A DNA stretch of 64,000 bases from Actinocrispum wychmicini (GTDB lineage: Bacteria > Actinomycetota > Actinomycetes > Mycobacteriales > Pseudonocardiaceae). Positions 25,556 to 34,317 of this stretch are shown in pieces. The notes beneath the pieces were generated by a model. That model was not told the DNA's origin and searched no databases. It worked only from the letters and a program-made list of their open reading frames with translations. A program made the translations under genes and the position numbers. How positions within the stretch are numbered: the first letter of the stretch is position 1; every line of letters begins with the position of its first letter. The stretch spans positions 310,001-374,000 of the forward strand of contig NZ_SLWS01000009.1 of assembly GCF_004345645.1 (NCBI RefSeq). The letters are read 5' to 3'.

Positions 25556-26605
25556 ATGGCGACGCAAGGGTCGGACGATACTGGCGTCGCCGAGGTCCGC
25601 GCGGCGGGCATCAAGGACGTCGCGGCCGCCGCCGGCGTCTCGCTGGGCACGGTGTCCAATGTGCTCAACCGGCCGGATCGGGTCAGCCCGCACACCCGCG
25701 CGAAAGTGGAGGCCGCCATGGCCGAGCTGCGGTTCGTGCGCAACGAGTCGGCGCGGCAACTGCGGGCCGGGCGAAGCCGGGTGGTCGCGTACGTGATGCT
25801 CGACGGCAGGAACCCGTTCTTCACCGACGTGGCGGCCGGGATGGAGGACGCGGTCGCCGCGGACGACCTCTCCCTGTTCGTGTGCAACAGCGCCAACCTG
25901 GCCGAGCGGGAGACCGCGTACCTCAGTCGCCTTGAGCAGCAGCGGGTGCAGGGCATCCTGATCACGCCGACCGACCCGCACTCCCCCATGCTCGACGAAC
26001 TCGCCCGGCGCGGCACCCCGGTCGTCATCGTCGACCGCACCGGCGACACCGCGACCCACTGCTCGGTGGCCGTCGACGACGTCTACGGCGGGGAGATCGC
26101 CGTCCGGCACCTCATCGAGCAGGGCCACGAGCGGATCGCGTTCGTCGGCGACCAGCTCACTCTCGGCCAGGTGCGGGATCGCCGGGAAGGCGCCCTGCGG
26201 GCGTTGCGCGACGCGGGCCTCGGACCGGACCGGCTCGTCGAGCTGCGCACCTCCCAGCTGACCGTCGCCGAGGGGAGCAACGCCGGCCAACGCCTGGCCG
26301 GCCTGCCCGCCTCGATCCGGCCGACCGCGGCCTTCTGCGCCAACGACCTGCTCGCCCTCGGCCTGCTGCAGAGCTGCGCCACGCTGCGCGTCCGAGTGCC
26401 GGACGACCTGGCCATCGTCGGCTACGACGACATCGAGTTCGCGGCCGCGGCGATGGTGCCACTCACCTCCGTCCACCAGCCCCGCCACAGGCTCGGCCGC
26501 ACCGCGGCCGAACTGCTGCTGCAGGAGACCATGGACCTGCACCACGAACACCAGCAGGTCATGTTCACGCCCGAGCTCGTGGTCCGCGCGTCTACTGCGT
26601 ACTGA
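25556..26605 (+). CDS. LacI-family transcriptional repressor of the rhamnose operon
   Basis: 349 residues from ATG 25556; the much longer open frame upstream is antisense to rhaT and not coding. An N-terminal LacI helix-turn-helix with hinge (IKDVAAAAGVSLGTVSNVLN) is followed by a type 1 periplasmic-binding-fold sensor domain (FCANDLLALGLLQS, LAIVGYDDIEFA). It is divergent from the rhamnose operon, and the intergenic region holds TTTCAA operators, so it most likely represses that operon until rhamnose or a phosphorylated intermediate binds. It ends in a 14-nt overlap with the convergent hexosaminidase gene. Confidence 0.88.
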   Translation: MATQGSDDTGVAEVRAAGIKDVAAAAGVSLGTVSNVLNRPDRVSPHTRAKVEAAMAELRFVRNESARQLRAGRSRVVAYVMLDGRNPFFTDVAAGMEDAVAADDLSLFVCNSANLAERETAYLSRLEQQRVQGILITPTDPHSPMLDELARRGTPVVIVDRTGDTATHCSVAVDDVYGGEIAVRHLIEQGHERIAFVGDQLTLGQVRDRREGALRALRDAGLGPDRLVELRTSQLTVAEGSNAGQRLAGLPASIRPTAAFCANDLLALGLLQSCATLRVRVPDDLAIVGYDDIEFAAAAMVPLTSVHQPRHRLGRTAAELLLQETMDLHHEHQQVMFTPELVVRASTAY

Positions 26606-28937
26606 TCATCGTCCAGCGCTGGTTGTCGGCGCCGGTGTTGGGCTGCTGGGTGAGCAACGCGCCGTCCGCGCCGCTGGCAGCGGTGATGGCGAGCCCGCTG
26701 GACTGGGCCACCAGGGCGTATCCACCGGCCGCGACGGCCACCGGGGTCCACCGCTGGTTGCTGGTGCCGGTGCACGTCCACTGGATGATCGCGGCGCCAG
26801 CCGACTGCGACCCGCCGTTGACGTCCACACACAGTTGGCTGGCCGCGTTGCGCACGCTGTAGGTGCCGTCGCCGTTGGCGGTGAACGTCCACCGCTGGTT
26901 GGTGCCGCCGTGCACGCCCCACACGATGAGTTGGGTGCCGGTGGCGGTGCTGGACGCGGGGTTGTCCATGGCCTTCCCGGACACCGCGCCGACGATTTCG
27001 TACGTGCCGCCGGAATTCACCGGGCTCGGCGCGTACACCTCGAACTCGAACAAGGAGAATCCCCACGCGGTGGCGCGTTGCGTGCCCTGCATGCGCACAT
27101 ACCGGCCCGTGCCGGACAACCCACTCAGGTCTTCGGTGCCACCACGGCCGGTGGTGGTGCTGTAGATCGTGGTCCAGGTGGTGCCGTCGGCGGACGTCTG
27201 GATCTGGTAGCCCTTGCCGTACGCGGTCTCCCAGGTCAGTTTGACCCGCCCGATCGCGGTGCTCGCGCCCAGGTCGACCTGCAACCACTCGCGGTCGGTG
27301 TACCCACTGGACCAGCGGGTGCCGTAGTCGCCGTCGGTGGCGTTGCGGGCCGGGAACGCGGCAGTCTCCACACTGGACGCGCTGGCGGGCTTGCCGAACG
27401 CGAGATTGCCCGGCTGCGCGGTGACCGGCCACGCCGGGTTGTGCCCGACCGCGTTGATGACGCCTGTGAATGCCGACCACGTCGGCACCGGCTTGGGCGA
27501 GCCCCACAGCTGCTGGGCGAGCATCCTCAGCGGCTCCCGGATGCCGGCGGCGACCTGGGCCTCGGTCTCCGCGTTGGGGTTGTCACACCAGACGTGGATC
27601 AGCGAGCCGCGGTTGCGAGCCGGGTCGGTGAGCGTCTGGCTGCCCTGGAACACGTTCGGCGTCCAGGTCTCGTAACCCCAGGTGGTGTTCGGTTTGGCAC
27701 CGCCGAGCACGTAGTAGGTCGGATCCCAGCTCTCGTTGGCCACAGTGTGCCCGGCGTCAACGAGTTGCTGCGGCGAGAGGCCGGAGTTGATCCAGAACTC
27801 GACCGTGATGTCCTTGTTCGGGGCGACCGTGCCGTCGCCCGACGCGATGCCGTCGTTCCACATCCGGGTGGTCTTGCCACCGGCGCGCACCAGCCCGTCC
27901 GCCCAGTTGACGAACCCGTAGTAGGTGTCCTTGGCGGTGGCGTTCGCCCCGTAGTGGGCGCGCGCGTAGGTCAGCAGCTGCGGGTAGTTGGCGTAGTCGC
28001 GGACGTACTCGTCGGCGCCGATGTGCCAGTACGGCGCCGGGAACAACGGGAGGTACTCGGTGATGAGGTCCTGCATCAACGGGTACGCGGCGTCCTTGGA
28101 CAGGTCGATGAACCCGTTGTTGACCGTGCCGTCCCGCCCGGTGAGCTTCAGGTCGGGATGGGCGGCGAGGATCGTGTCCATGTGGCCGGGCATGTCGATC
28201 TCCGGCACGACCGTGACGTGGTAGCGGGCGGCGAGCGCGACCAGGTCCGTCACCTGCTGTTTGGTGAGGTGGTCGGCGGAGACGAACTCGGGATGCTTCG
28301 TACTCTCGATCCGGAACCCCAGGTTGTCGGAAAGATGCAGGTGCAGCACGTTGAGCTTGAGGTACGCCAACTCCTTGACATGGTCGGCCAACCAGCTGGC
28401 GGTGAAGAACTTGCGGCCGTCGTCGACCATGAGCCCACGCTCGGGATACGTGGCCCAGTCCCGTGCGCTGCCCTGCGGCACGGTGAAACTCTGGTGCAGC
28501 AACTGGAGCACGGTCCGTGTGCCCGCGAAGACACCGGCTTCCTTCCCGGCGGAGATGGTGATCCGGTCGGTGATGGACAACGCGTAGCCCTCAGCGCCCA
28601 ACTGGCCGTCGCTGTTGCCCAACCCGAGGAACACGTCGCCCGCTCGCAGGTCGGCGGCAGTTCCACTGACCTGGGTGATGGTGTACCCACTGAGCTTCTG
28701 GAGATCATCGGCCAGGGTCTGGCTGTCCCCTGCGAGCGCGGCCGTACCGCGCACAATCCGGGTGGCGCTGCTGAACTTGTAACTGCCCGTGCCGCCGGTC
28801 CATTCACGCAGCGCCGGAACGGTCTGCGGTGCGGTGTTCACGGCAGCGGCGTTCACGGTAGCGCCTCCCTGCACCAACCCGGCGACGACCAGCGCCGCGA
28901 GCCCTACTCGGGTCAACGTACTGCTTCGCAACTTCAT
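26592..28937 (-). CDS. Secreted GH20 beta-N-acetylhexosaminidase with F5/8-C and ricin-type lectin domains
   Basis: 781 residues from ATG 28937 (GGGAG upstream); the open frame above is not coding. A Sec-type signal peptide covers the first ~30 residues. A GH20 N-terminal domain (~38-160) precedes the catalytic barrel (~165-500) with the Asp-Glu pair D309-E310 in WHIGADE and HLHLSDNLGFRIE. F5/8 type C (discoidin) sugar-binding domain ~505-635; ricin B-type beta-trefoil with QRW repeats ~643-781. It would release terminal GlcNAc/GalNAc from chitin fragments or glycans outside the cell. No DasR-like dre site was recognised upstream. Confidence 0.92.
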   Translation of the reverse strand: MKLRSSTLTRVGLAALVVAGLVQGGATVNAAAVNTAPQTVPALREWTGGTGSYKFSSATRIVRGTAALAGDSQTLADDLQKLSGYTITQVSGTAADLRAGDVFLGLGNSDGQLGAEGYALSITDRITISAGKEAGVFAGTRTVLQLLHQSFTVPQGSARDWATYPERGLMVDDGRKFFTASWLADHVKELAYLKLNVLHLHLSDNLGFRIESTKHPEFVSADHLTKQQVTDLVALAARYHVTVVPEIDMPGHMDTILAAHPDLKLTGRDGTVNNGFIDLSKDAAYPLMQDLITEYLPLFPAPYWHIGADEYVRDYANYPQLLTYARAHYGANATAKDTYYGFVNWADGLVRAGGKTTRMWNDGIASGDGTVAPNKDITVEFWINSGLSPQQLVDAGHTVANESWDPTYYVLGGAKPNTTWGYETWTPNVFQGSQTLTDPARNRGSLIHVWCDNPNAETEAQVAAGIREPLRMLAQQLWGSPKPVPTWSAFTGVINAVGHNPAWPVTAQPGNLAFGKPASASSVETAAFPARNATDGDYGTRWSSGYTDREWLQVDLGASTAIGRVKLTWETAYGKGYQIQTSADGTTWTTIYSTTTGRGGTEDLSGLSGTGRYVRMQGTQRATAWGFSLFEFEVYAPSPVNSGGTYEIVGAVSGKAMDNPASSTATGTQLIVWGVHGGTNQRWTFTANGDGTYSVRNAASQLCVDVNGGSQSAGAAIIQWTCTGTSNQRWTPVAVAAGGYALVAQSSGLAITAASGADGALLTQQPNTGADNQRWTMISTQ

Positions 28938-29322
28938 GGCGGCTCCCGAGGCTGTCGTGTCGATAGTTGCAACCAAATGCCTAGTTTCAATCAACTTCGC
29001 GCAGAGCTCGGTCGGATGGTAGCGGAGGGTACATGGTCTGCACCAGTCAGCTACGCCCTGAGGACCTTGCTGTTGCCGGCAGCCCGCGCGGAGGACAGCT
29101 CGGTCGGGCCCCGCTGCTTGCCGCCCACCGCTCACTGCCCGCCGCCGCCCACTGCCGCCCGCTGCCCGCCGCTGCCGCCCGCCGCCCACTGTCCGCCGCC
29201 GCCCGCCGCTTACTGCCGCCGCCCACTGCCCACTGTCCCCCGCTGCTGCTGCTCACCGGCCGCTGCCCGCTGCCGGATAGGTCGTTTCCATTCGCGAGGC
29301 CTTTCAGCGCCCGCCGGAAAGA
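28938..29322. other. Non-coding region with a GC-rich low-complexity tract
   Basis: No gene is supported here. The part nearest the hexosaminidase (28938-29035) should hold its promoter; the palindrome GTTGCAAC at 28966-28973 is a possible operator. From about 29105 to 29280 the sequence is an irregular tandem of CCGCTGCCCGCC/CCGCCCACTG-like units on the plus strand, open in several frames but without coding character. Confidence 0.5.
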
Positions 29323-29432
29323 CGAATAGTGCTGGGCGCGAAACGTTGTTTGGTCACCTTGGAGTTCGGCTTCCAGCCTCGGGTTCCGGTTCCGGCGCTG
29401 GTTACCCTTCTGTGGTTCCATTCCAGCCAAAG
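29323..29432. repeat. Left 110-bp inverted repeat of the HNH element
   Basis: Inverted copy of 30776-30885 with 5 mismatches in 110. It begins CGAATAGTGCTGGGCGCG and ends CCATTCCAGCCAAAG. Similarity breaks down beyond both ends. Confidence 0.85.
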
Positions 29433-29442
29433 ATCCTCTATT

Positions 29443-29535
29443 GGCCATTAGATTCCCACTCTTTCCCACCCTTTCCCACTAGCTCCCCCTTTCCCATTAG
29501 CCCCCTCTCTCTCACTAGCCCTCTCTCTCGCGCCC
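29443..29535 (+). repeat. Pyrimidine-rich tract upstream of the HNH gene
   Basis: The plus strand is almost only C and T here, with repeated CCCACTAGC / CCCATTAGC / CTCACTAGCC units and CTCTCTCTC runs. It ends 45 nt before the HNH start. No ribosome-binding site is visible in the tract. The composition is unlike the rest of the window. Confidence 0.6.
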
Positions 29536-29579
29536 ATTTTCGAATGGCCACCACTGCCATTCTTCGGTATCATTGAGGC

Positions 29580-30764
29580 ATGGGTGGGGAACTAACTCTC
29601 TTTCGTACACCGCTTCCGCCGGGCGACATTCCCGTTGAGGAGATGTCCGCCTCGGAATGCCTGGACGTCCTGACCGCTGCCGAACGGGTTATCGCTGAGG
29701 CAGAGGCCGCGAAGGTTCGCGCGCTGGCTCGGTTCGCCGTGCTGCGGCCACCGACCCGACGGCACACCGAACTGGCCGATGGCGCACGCGAAGAAGTCGC
29801 CATCGAGATCGGCATCAGCCCACAAGCCGCCGCCACACACATACTGCGAGCACAGCGCCTCGCCACCCGACTACCCGCCACCATGGACGCGCTAGCCGCC
29901 GGCAACATCGACCTCAAACGCGCACTTGCGATGGACGACCTAACCGACGTGCTGTCAGCGAAAGATGCCGGGCGAGTGGAACGACGAGTCCTGGCCTACG
30001 GACGCCGCACCAACCCCAGCCGATTCCGCGACTCCATCCGATATCACATGATCAAAGTCGACCCGGCTTCCGCCGAACGGCGTCGGGTAGCCGCCCGACA
30101 AGACCGCGACGTCACATATATGGCCGGAGAAGACGGCATCGGACACTTCAGCGCCGCCCTCACTGCCGAAGAAGCACTGACCGCCCACCAACAGATCGAC
30201 AAACTCGCCCGAAAGGCCAAGACCCCCAACCGGACCTTGGGCCAATGCCGGGCCGACGTACTGATGGCCCTGATCATGGGTGAGCAACGGGACCGGGTGA
30301 AGGTCCAGGTGAATGTCACCATCCCGGCCACCACCCTGATGGGCCTCACTGAGCAGCCCGGCGTGCTGGCCGGATATGGGCCCATCACGGCCGAGCATGC
30401 CCGGGAATTGGCCCACAACGGCACCTGGCGGCGGATCCTCACCGACCCAGCCGGGCACCTGCTGGAAGCCAGCCCACGCCGATTCCCCTCACCGGCGATG
30501 GCCGAGCACGTCCGGCTACGCGACCAGCACTGCCGCATGCCCGGCTGCACCACCACCGCCCACCGGTCGGAGATCGACCACACCGTTCGTCATTGCGATC
30601 AGGGACTCAGCAGCACAGACAACCTCGCCGCATTGTGCAAATATCACAACCTGCTCCGCGAGCGCAGCGACTGGGACATTTATCAGCCCAGTGAGGGTGT
30701 GTTGGTGTTTACCAGCCCTGAAGGTCGCCGGTACCAGACCACACCTCCAGCGCTCGTCGCGTGA
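29580..30764 (+). CDS. DUF222 / HNH endonuclease domain protein (13E12 repeat family)
   Basis: 394 residues. The N-terminal ~270 residues are the helical DUF222 region (MSASECLDVLTAAERVIAEA, ATHILRAQRLATRLPATM). The C-terminal HNH domain shows RDQHCRMPGCTTTAHRSEID, then DHTVRHCDQG, NLAALCKYHN: the His/Asn metal-site residues and paired Cys that make the beta-beta-alpha metal fold. The family is abundant and repetitive in actinomycete genomes and function is unproven; a nuclease linked to element spread is a common guess. The frame is intact. It is bracketed by 110-bp inverted repeats, which suggests it moves or duplicates as a unit. Confidence 0.88.
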   Translation: MGGELTLFRTPLPPGDIPVEEMSASECLDVLTAAERVIAEAEAAKVRALARFAVLRPPTRRHTELADGAREEVAIEIGISPQAAATHILRAQRLATRLPATMDALAAGNIDLKRALAMDDLTDVLSAKDAGRVERRVLAYGRRTNPSRFRDSIRYHMIKVDPASAERRRVAARQDRDVTYMAGEDGIGHFSAALTAEEALTAHQQIDKLARKAKTPNRTLGQCRADVLMALIMGEQRDRVKVQVNVTIPATTLMGLTEQPGVLAGYGPITAEHARELAHNGTWRRILTDPAGHLLEASPRRFPSPAMAEHVRLRDQHCRMPGCTTTAHRSEIDHTVRHCDQGLSSTDNLAALCKYHNLLRERSDWDIYQPSEGVLVFTSPEGRRYQTTPPALVA

Positions 30765-30775
30765 GGATCATTTTT

Positions 30776-30885
30776 CTTTGGCTGGAATGGAACCACAGAA
30801 GGGTAACCAGCGCCGGAACAGGAACCCGAGACTGGAAGACGCACTCCAAGGTGACCAAACAACGTTTCGCGCCCAGCACCATTCG
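30776..30885. repeat. Right 110-bp inverted repeat of the HNH element
   Basis: Inverted copy of 29323-29432 with 5 mismatches. It begins CTTTGGCTGGAATGG, 11 nt after the HNH stop, and ends GCCCAGCACCATTCG. Confidence 0.85.
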
Positions 30886-30909
30886 TTTTTTCAAAGCCGC
30901 CATCGCCGA

Positions 30910-30930
30910 GGGGCGATTGTTCATCGCCCC
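30910..30930 (-). terminator. Hairpin downstream of metE
   Basis: GGGGCGAT (30910-30917) and ATCGCCCC (30923-30930) form a perfect 8-bp stem with a 5-nt loop. It starts 11 nt beyond the metE stop on the minus strand, a natural transcription end for the metE message. Confidence 0.5.
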
Positions 30931-30941
30931 CCGGCGGATTG

Positions 30942-33182
30942 TCACAACGAAGCGCGGACCCGTTGGGCAGCCTTGACGAGGTGGCGGAGGGCGGGTTCTA
31001 CCTCGGTGTAGTTGCGGGTTTTCAAGCCGCAGTCGGGGTTTGCCCAGACGCGAGAGGCGGGGACTGCTTCGACTGCCGCGCGCAGCAGGTCGGCCATCTC
31101 GTCCGTGTTGGGGATTCGTGGCGAGTGGATGTCGTAGACGCCTGGGCCGACGCCGCGGTGGTAGCCGATGGTGGCGAGGTCGGCGAGGACTTCCATTTTT
31201 GAACGGGCTGCTTCGATTGTTGTGACGTCCGCGTCCAGGCCGTCGATGGCTTTGATCACGTCGCCGAATTCCGAGTAGCAGAGGTGGGTGTGGATTTGGG
31301 TACTCGGCGCGGCTCCTGCGGTGGCCAGACGGAACGCGTTCACTGCCCAGTCCAGGTATGCCTGGCGGTCCTCCGCGCGCAGCGGCAGCAGTTCGCGCAG
31401 TGCCGGTTCGTCGACCTGGATGATTCCGATTCCGGCGGCTTCGAGGTCTCGGATCTCGTCACGCAACGCCAACGCGACCTGGTCCGCTGTCACTCCCAGG
31501 GGTTGGTCGTCGCGGACGAAGGACCACGCCAGGATTGTCACCGGGCCGGTGAGCATGCCCTTGACCGGCCTGGACGTCAGTGATTGGGCGTACGTCGCCC
31601 AGGGCACTGTCATGGGCGCGGGCCGGGACACGTCGCCGTGCAGGATCGGTGGGCGCACGCATCGGGAGCCGTACGACTGCACCCATCCGTTGTCGGTGAA
31701 CGCGAAGCCGGCGAGCAGTTCGCCGAAGTACTGGACCATGTCGTTGCGCTCGGGTTCACCGTGCACCAACACGTCCAGGCCGAGATCCTCCTGGAGCCGG
31801 ATCACCCGTTCGATCTCGGCACGCATCCGCCCCTCGTAGTCCGCCTCGCCCAACTGCCCGGTTCGTAGGTCGGCACGTGCCTTGCGGATGTCGGACGTCT
31901 GTGGGAACGACCCGATTGTCGTCGTGGCCAACGGCGGCAACCCCAGCCGGGCAGCTTGGGCGGCGGCTCGATCTGGATACGCGACACGCCTGCGGTCTTC
32001 GGGGCGCAGCGCTGCGATACGCGCGCGGACGTCCAAATCACGACGCACGCGACCGACGCCCTCGGGGGCCACGATCGACGCGTCCTTGCCCAGCGACACC
32101 ACCTCGTCGACCTTCTGCCGCGCGAACGCCAACCTGGCCGCGACCGAAGGGTCCAATGAGGTCTCCGCAGCCAGGTCGTAAGGTACGTGCTGGAGCGAAC
32201 ACGACGTCGACACCGCGATGTCGCCGACCGCGTCACGCAGCCGCGCACACGTCGACGCGGCGGTACGAAGGTCGGTACGCCAGATGTTGCGGCCGTCCAC
32301 CACACCGGCTACCAAGGTCTTCGACCGCAGACCTGGAATCAACGGGATTTGCGAGACCGCCCCGGCGCCGGCGACCAGGTCCACCGCGATGCCTTCGACG
32401 GCCGTCTCCGCCAACACCGGCAACGCCGGGCCGAACTCACCGAAATACCCCGCCACCAGCAGCTGAGGCCGCCGTGACAAGCCCGCCAGACGGGAGTACA
32501 CACGGCCCAACGCGGCCAGCTCGGCGTCGGAACGGTCAGCGACGAACGCCGGTTCGTCCAACTGCACCCACGCCACGCCCGCGGCCGCCAACTGGCCGAG
32601 CAGCGAGGCGTAACAGTCCACAAGGGAGTCCAGGGCATCCAGTGGGACGAACCCGTCGACTCCCTTGCTGAGCAACAGGAACGTCACCGGACCGAGCAGC
32701 ACCGGCCGGGTCTCAACACCCGCCGAACGCGCCTCCTGGTACTCGGCGATGGGCTTGTCCCCGACGAGCGTGAACTTGGTGTCCGCGCCGATTTCGGGAA
32801 CCAGGTAGTGGTAGTTCGTGTCGAACCACTTGGTCAGTTCCAGCGCGCCGACCTCGGCGTGGCCACGCGCCATCGCGAAGTACGTGTCCAGACCCGTCAG
32901 CCCCAGGTCGCGATACCGCTGCGGGATCGCGTCGAACAGCAGGGCGGTGTCCAGAACCTGGTCATAGTACGAAAACGTGTTCGACGGCACCGAATCCAGG
33001 CCGCGACCGGCCAGGTCGGACCAAGTGTCCAGGCGCAGCTGCCGGGCCACCTTCCGCAGGCCCGGCGCGTCCAGCGCACCCGACCAGTACTGTTCCAGCG
33101 CGCGTTTGAGCTCCCGGCGCGGACCGATCCGCGGGTAGCCCAACACTGTCGACCCGATGCCTCGGGCGGATGAATCGACCAC
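30942..33182 (-). CDS. metE: Cobalamin-independent methionine synthase
   Basis: 746 residues from GTG 33182, with AGGAGAG upstream; the open frame continues to 33317 but that part belongs to the leader. MetE transfers the methyl group of 5-methyltetrahydropteroyl-triglutamate to homocysteine without B12. The N-terminal half starts [20 protein letters not shown], as in all MetE. The C-terminal barrel carries the zinc ligands: His and Cys in [15 protein letters not shown] and Cys in [12 protein letters not shown]. Length is normal (~750). A cobalamin riboswitch lies upstream, so the gene should be off when B12 is plentiful and the B12-dependent MetH can work. Confidence 0.95.
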   Translation of the reverse strand: MVDSSARGIGSTVLGYPRIGPRRELKRALEQYWSGALDAPGLRKVARQLRLDTWSDLAGRGLDSVPSNTFSYYDQVLDTALLFDAIPQRYRDLGLTGLDTYFAMARGHAEVGALELTKWFDTNYHYLVPEIGADTKFTLVGDKPIAEYQEARSAGVETRPVLLGPVTFLLLSKGVDGFVPLDALDSLVDCYASLLGQLAAAGVAWVQLDEPAFVADRSDAELAALGRVYSRLAGLSRRPQLLVAGYFGEFGPALPVLAETAVEGIAVDLVAGAGAVSQIPLIPGLRSKTLVAGVVDGRNIWRTDLRTAASTCARLRDAVGDIAVSTSCSLQHVPYDLAAETSLDPSVAARLAFARQKVDEVVSLGKDASIVAPEGVGRVRRDLDVRARIAALRPEDRRRVAYPDRAAAQAARLGLPPLATTTIGSFPQTSDIRKARADLRTGQLGEADYEGRMRAEIERVIRLQEDLGLDVLVHGEPERNDMVQYFGELLAGFAFTDNGWVQSYGSRCVRPPILHGDVSRPAPMTVPWATYAQSLTSRPVKGMLTGPVTILAWSFVRDDQPLGVTADQVALALRDEIRDLEAAGIGIIQVDEPALRELLPLRAEDRQAYLDWAVNAFRLATAGAAPSTQIHTHLCYSEFGDVIKAIDGLDADVTTIEAARSKMEVLADLATIGYHRGVGPGVYDIHSPRIPNTDEMADLLRAAVEAVPASRVWANPDCGLKTRNYTEVEPALRHLVKAAQRVRASL

Positions 33183-33262
33183 AGCTCTCTCCTCGCGAGC
33201 ACCGAGCCACCCAGGAAAGCCCGCGGAGAAGCGGCCCTGCCCTCCCGAGAGGCTACGGACGG

Positions 33263-33286
33263 GCACGGGCCGAGGTCGGCCCGTGC
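33263..33286 (-). promoter_or_regulatory. Perfect hairpin in the metE leader (expression platform)
   Basis: GCACGGGCCGA and TCGGCCCGTGC are perfect complements with two bases between. The hairpin lies just downstream of the aptamer and ~80 nt upstream of the metE start. It has no U-run, so it may be an anti-terminator partner or Rho-linked element, or may couple ligand binding to translation. Confidence 0.45.
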
Positions 33287-33289
33287 ACC

Positions 33290-33471
33290 GGTGGCAGGTC
33301 TTCGGACTCGCGGGCACCCGACTGAACAGCCGGACCTACTGGCCGTCGCTTCCCAGGCTCACGCCCAGTGCTTCATGACGGCGGTCGTTCCCACTCACCG
33401 CTGCGGGGCAGTCCCGGACTCACACCGGGTTCCCTCTTGCCTCGCCGCACCCGGGGATGCGGCGAACCACC
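33290..33471 (-). ncRNA. Cobalamin riboswitch (long form) controlling metE
   Basis: Read on the minus strand, the leader has the conserved order of RF00174-type aptamers: GAGGGAA, CCGGTGTGAGTCCGGGACTG, CCCCGCAGCGGTGAG, then CACTGGG, CTGGGAAG and CCAGTAGG peripheral elements, and a B12 box GAGTCCGAAGACCTGCC. Terminal GGTGG/CCACC can pair as P1. It sits upstream of metE, the classic B12-repressed gene. The 5' 100 nt lie inside the 3' end of the ECF S-component reading frame. Confidence 0.9.
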
Positions 33472-34317
33472 AGCAGTCGCCAGCGTATCGGAGATCCCCT
33501 GAACAGACGAGAACTGCGGAACTGTTCCATAGGAGGCTTTGCGGGCCGCGCGGCGGAGGGTGGCGAGGATCGCCGGGCCGAGGACGAGGATGGCGATGGT
33601 GTTGGTGATGGCGCGGCCGGTGTCCCAGCCCGCGGTGGACGTCAGCAGGGTGAAGATCGCGAAGCGGTGCAGGTTGTCCAGGAACGACGCGCCGGGGACG
33701 TACGAGATGTGGCCGTTGTAGTACGGGACTTCGACACCGGCGATGAACGGCCAGAACCACAGGTTCATCAGGAACCCGAAGACGTAGGCCACAACGATGC
33801 CGTACCCCACGAGCATGGCGATCTCGGCCTTGCCGGTCACCTTGCGCGGCAACAAGCCCGCGCCCATGCCGATCCACGCCGAACACAGCATCTGGAACGG
33901 CAACCAGGGGCCGACTCCCGCGGTGAGCAGCGCGGAGGCGAACAACGACGTGCACCCGAGGACGAACCCGAACCCGGCACCGAACACCCGCCCGGCCAGC
34001 ACGAGCATGAAGAACACTGTCTCGATGCCCGCGGTTCCCGCGCCGAGCGGCCGCAGCGCGGCGTTGACCGCGGACAGCACGCCGAGCATCGCCAGGGCTT
34101 TGGAGTCCATGCCCCCTTCGGACAGTTCGGCGAGCACGATCACGATCAGCAACGGGAGTATGCCGACGAAGATGAACGGCGCGTCCGGTCCGTGCTGCAT
34201 GCTCTGCGGTTCCACGCGCACAAGCAGCGGCCACACGAACATCATCAGCCCCGCCAACGACGTCAGCCCCAGCACGATCGCCGAACGGGGACCGACCCGG
34301 ACCGCTCTCCCCCTCAT
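33373..34317 (-). CDS. ECF transporter S component (putative corrinoid-specific)
   Basis: 314 residues from ATG 34317, overlapping the ATPase stop by ATGA. About 6-8 hydrophobic segments (AIVLGLTSLAGLMMFVWPL, APFIFVGILPLLIVIVLAEL, VFFMLVLAGRVFGAGFGFVL, MLVGYGIVVAYVFGFLMNLW) fit a substrate-capture S component. The membrane part ends near ILATLRRAARKA. The last ~45 residues (rich in Pro, Gly and Arg) are an unusual tail, much of it encoded by DNA that also forms the first half of the metE riboswitch aptamer. Neighbouring EcfA/EcfT genes and the upstream cobalamin riboswitch make corrinoid uptake the likely role; cobalt or another B12 precursor is the alternative. Confidence 0.8.
   Translation of the reverse strand: MRGRAVRVGPRSAIVLGLTSLAGLMMFVWPLLVRVEPQSMQHGPDAPFIFVGILPLLIVIVLAELSEGGMDSKALAMLGVLSAVNAALRPLGAGTAGIETVFFMLVLAGRVFGAGFGFVLGCTSLFASALLTAGVGPWLPFQMLCSAWIGMGAGLLPRKVTGKAEIAMLVGYGIVVAYVFGFLMNLWFWPFIAGVEVPYYNGHISYVPGASFLDNLHRFAIFTLLTSTAGWDTGRAITNTIAILVLGPAILATLRRAARKASYGTVPQFSSVQGISDTLATAGGSPHPRVRRGKREPGVSPGLPRSGEWERPPS

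Larger units (their letters stand above)
29323..30885 (+). mobile_element. DUF222/HNH gene flanked by 110-bp inverted repeats (13E12-type repetitive element)
   Basis: The left repeat 29323-29432 and right repeat 30776-30885 are each 110 nt and align in inverted orientation without gaps, with 105 identical positions by my count. They bracket only the HNH gene (29580-30764). This resembles REP13E12-like repetitive elements of actinomycetes, whose mobility mechanism is not established. No transposase or integrase is inside, and no target-site duplication was found. Confidence 0.65.

Noticed and set aside
28938-29040. DasR (dre) operator upstream of the GH20 gene
   Set aside because: No ACTGGTCTAGACCA-like sequence; only a short GTTGCAAC palindrome is present.
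28938-29189. Upstream extension of the hexosaminidase frame
   Set aside because: The signal peptide starts at ATG 28937 with its own ribosome-binding site; the extension is low-complexity.
29105-29280. CRISPR-like or coding tandem repeat
   Set aside because: The units are irregular, there are no spacers of constant length, and no cas gene is nearby. Low-complexity GC-rich DNA is the simpler description.
30765-30941. Open frames over the right inverted repeat (71-78 codons)
   Set aside because: They are explained by the non-coding repeat, and the matching left copy has other frames.
33183-33317. N-terminal extension of MetE
   Set aside because: The sequence is riboswitch leader. The conserved MetE start [10 protein letters not shown] follows the GTG at 33182, which has AGGAGAG upstream.
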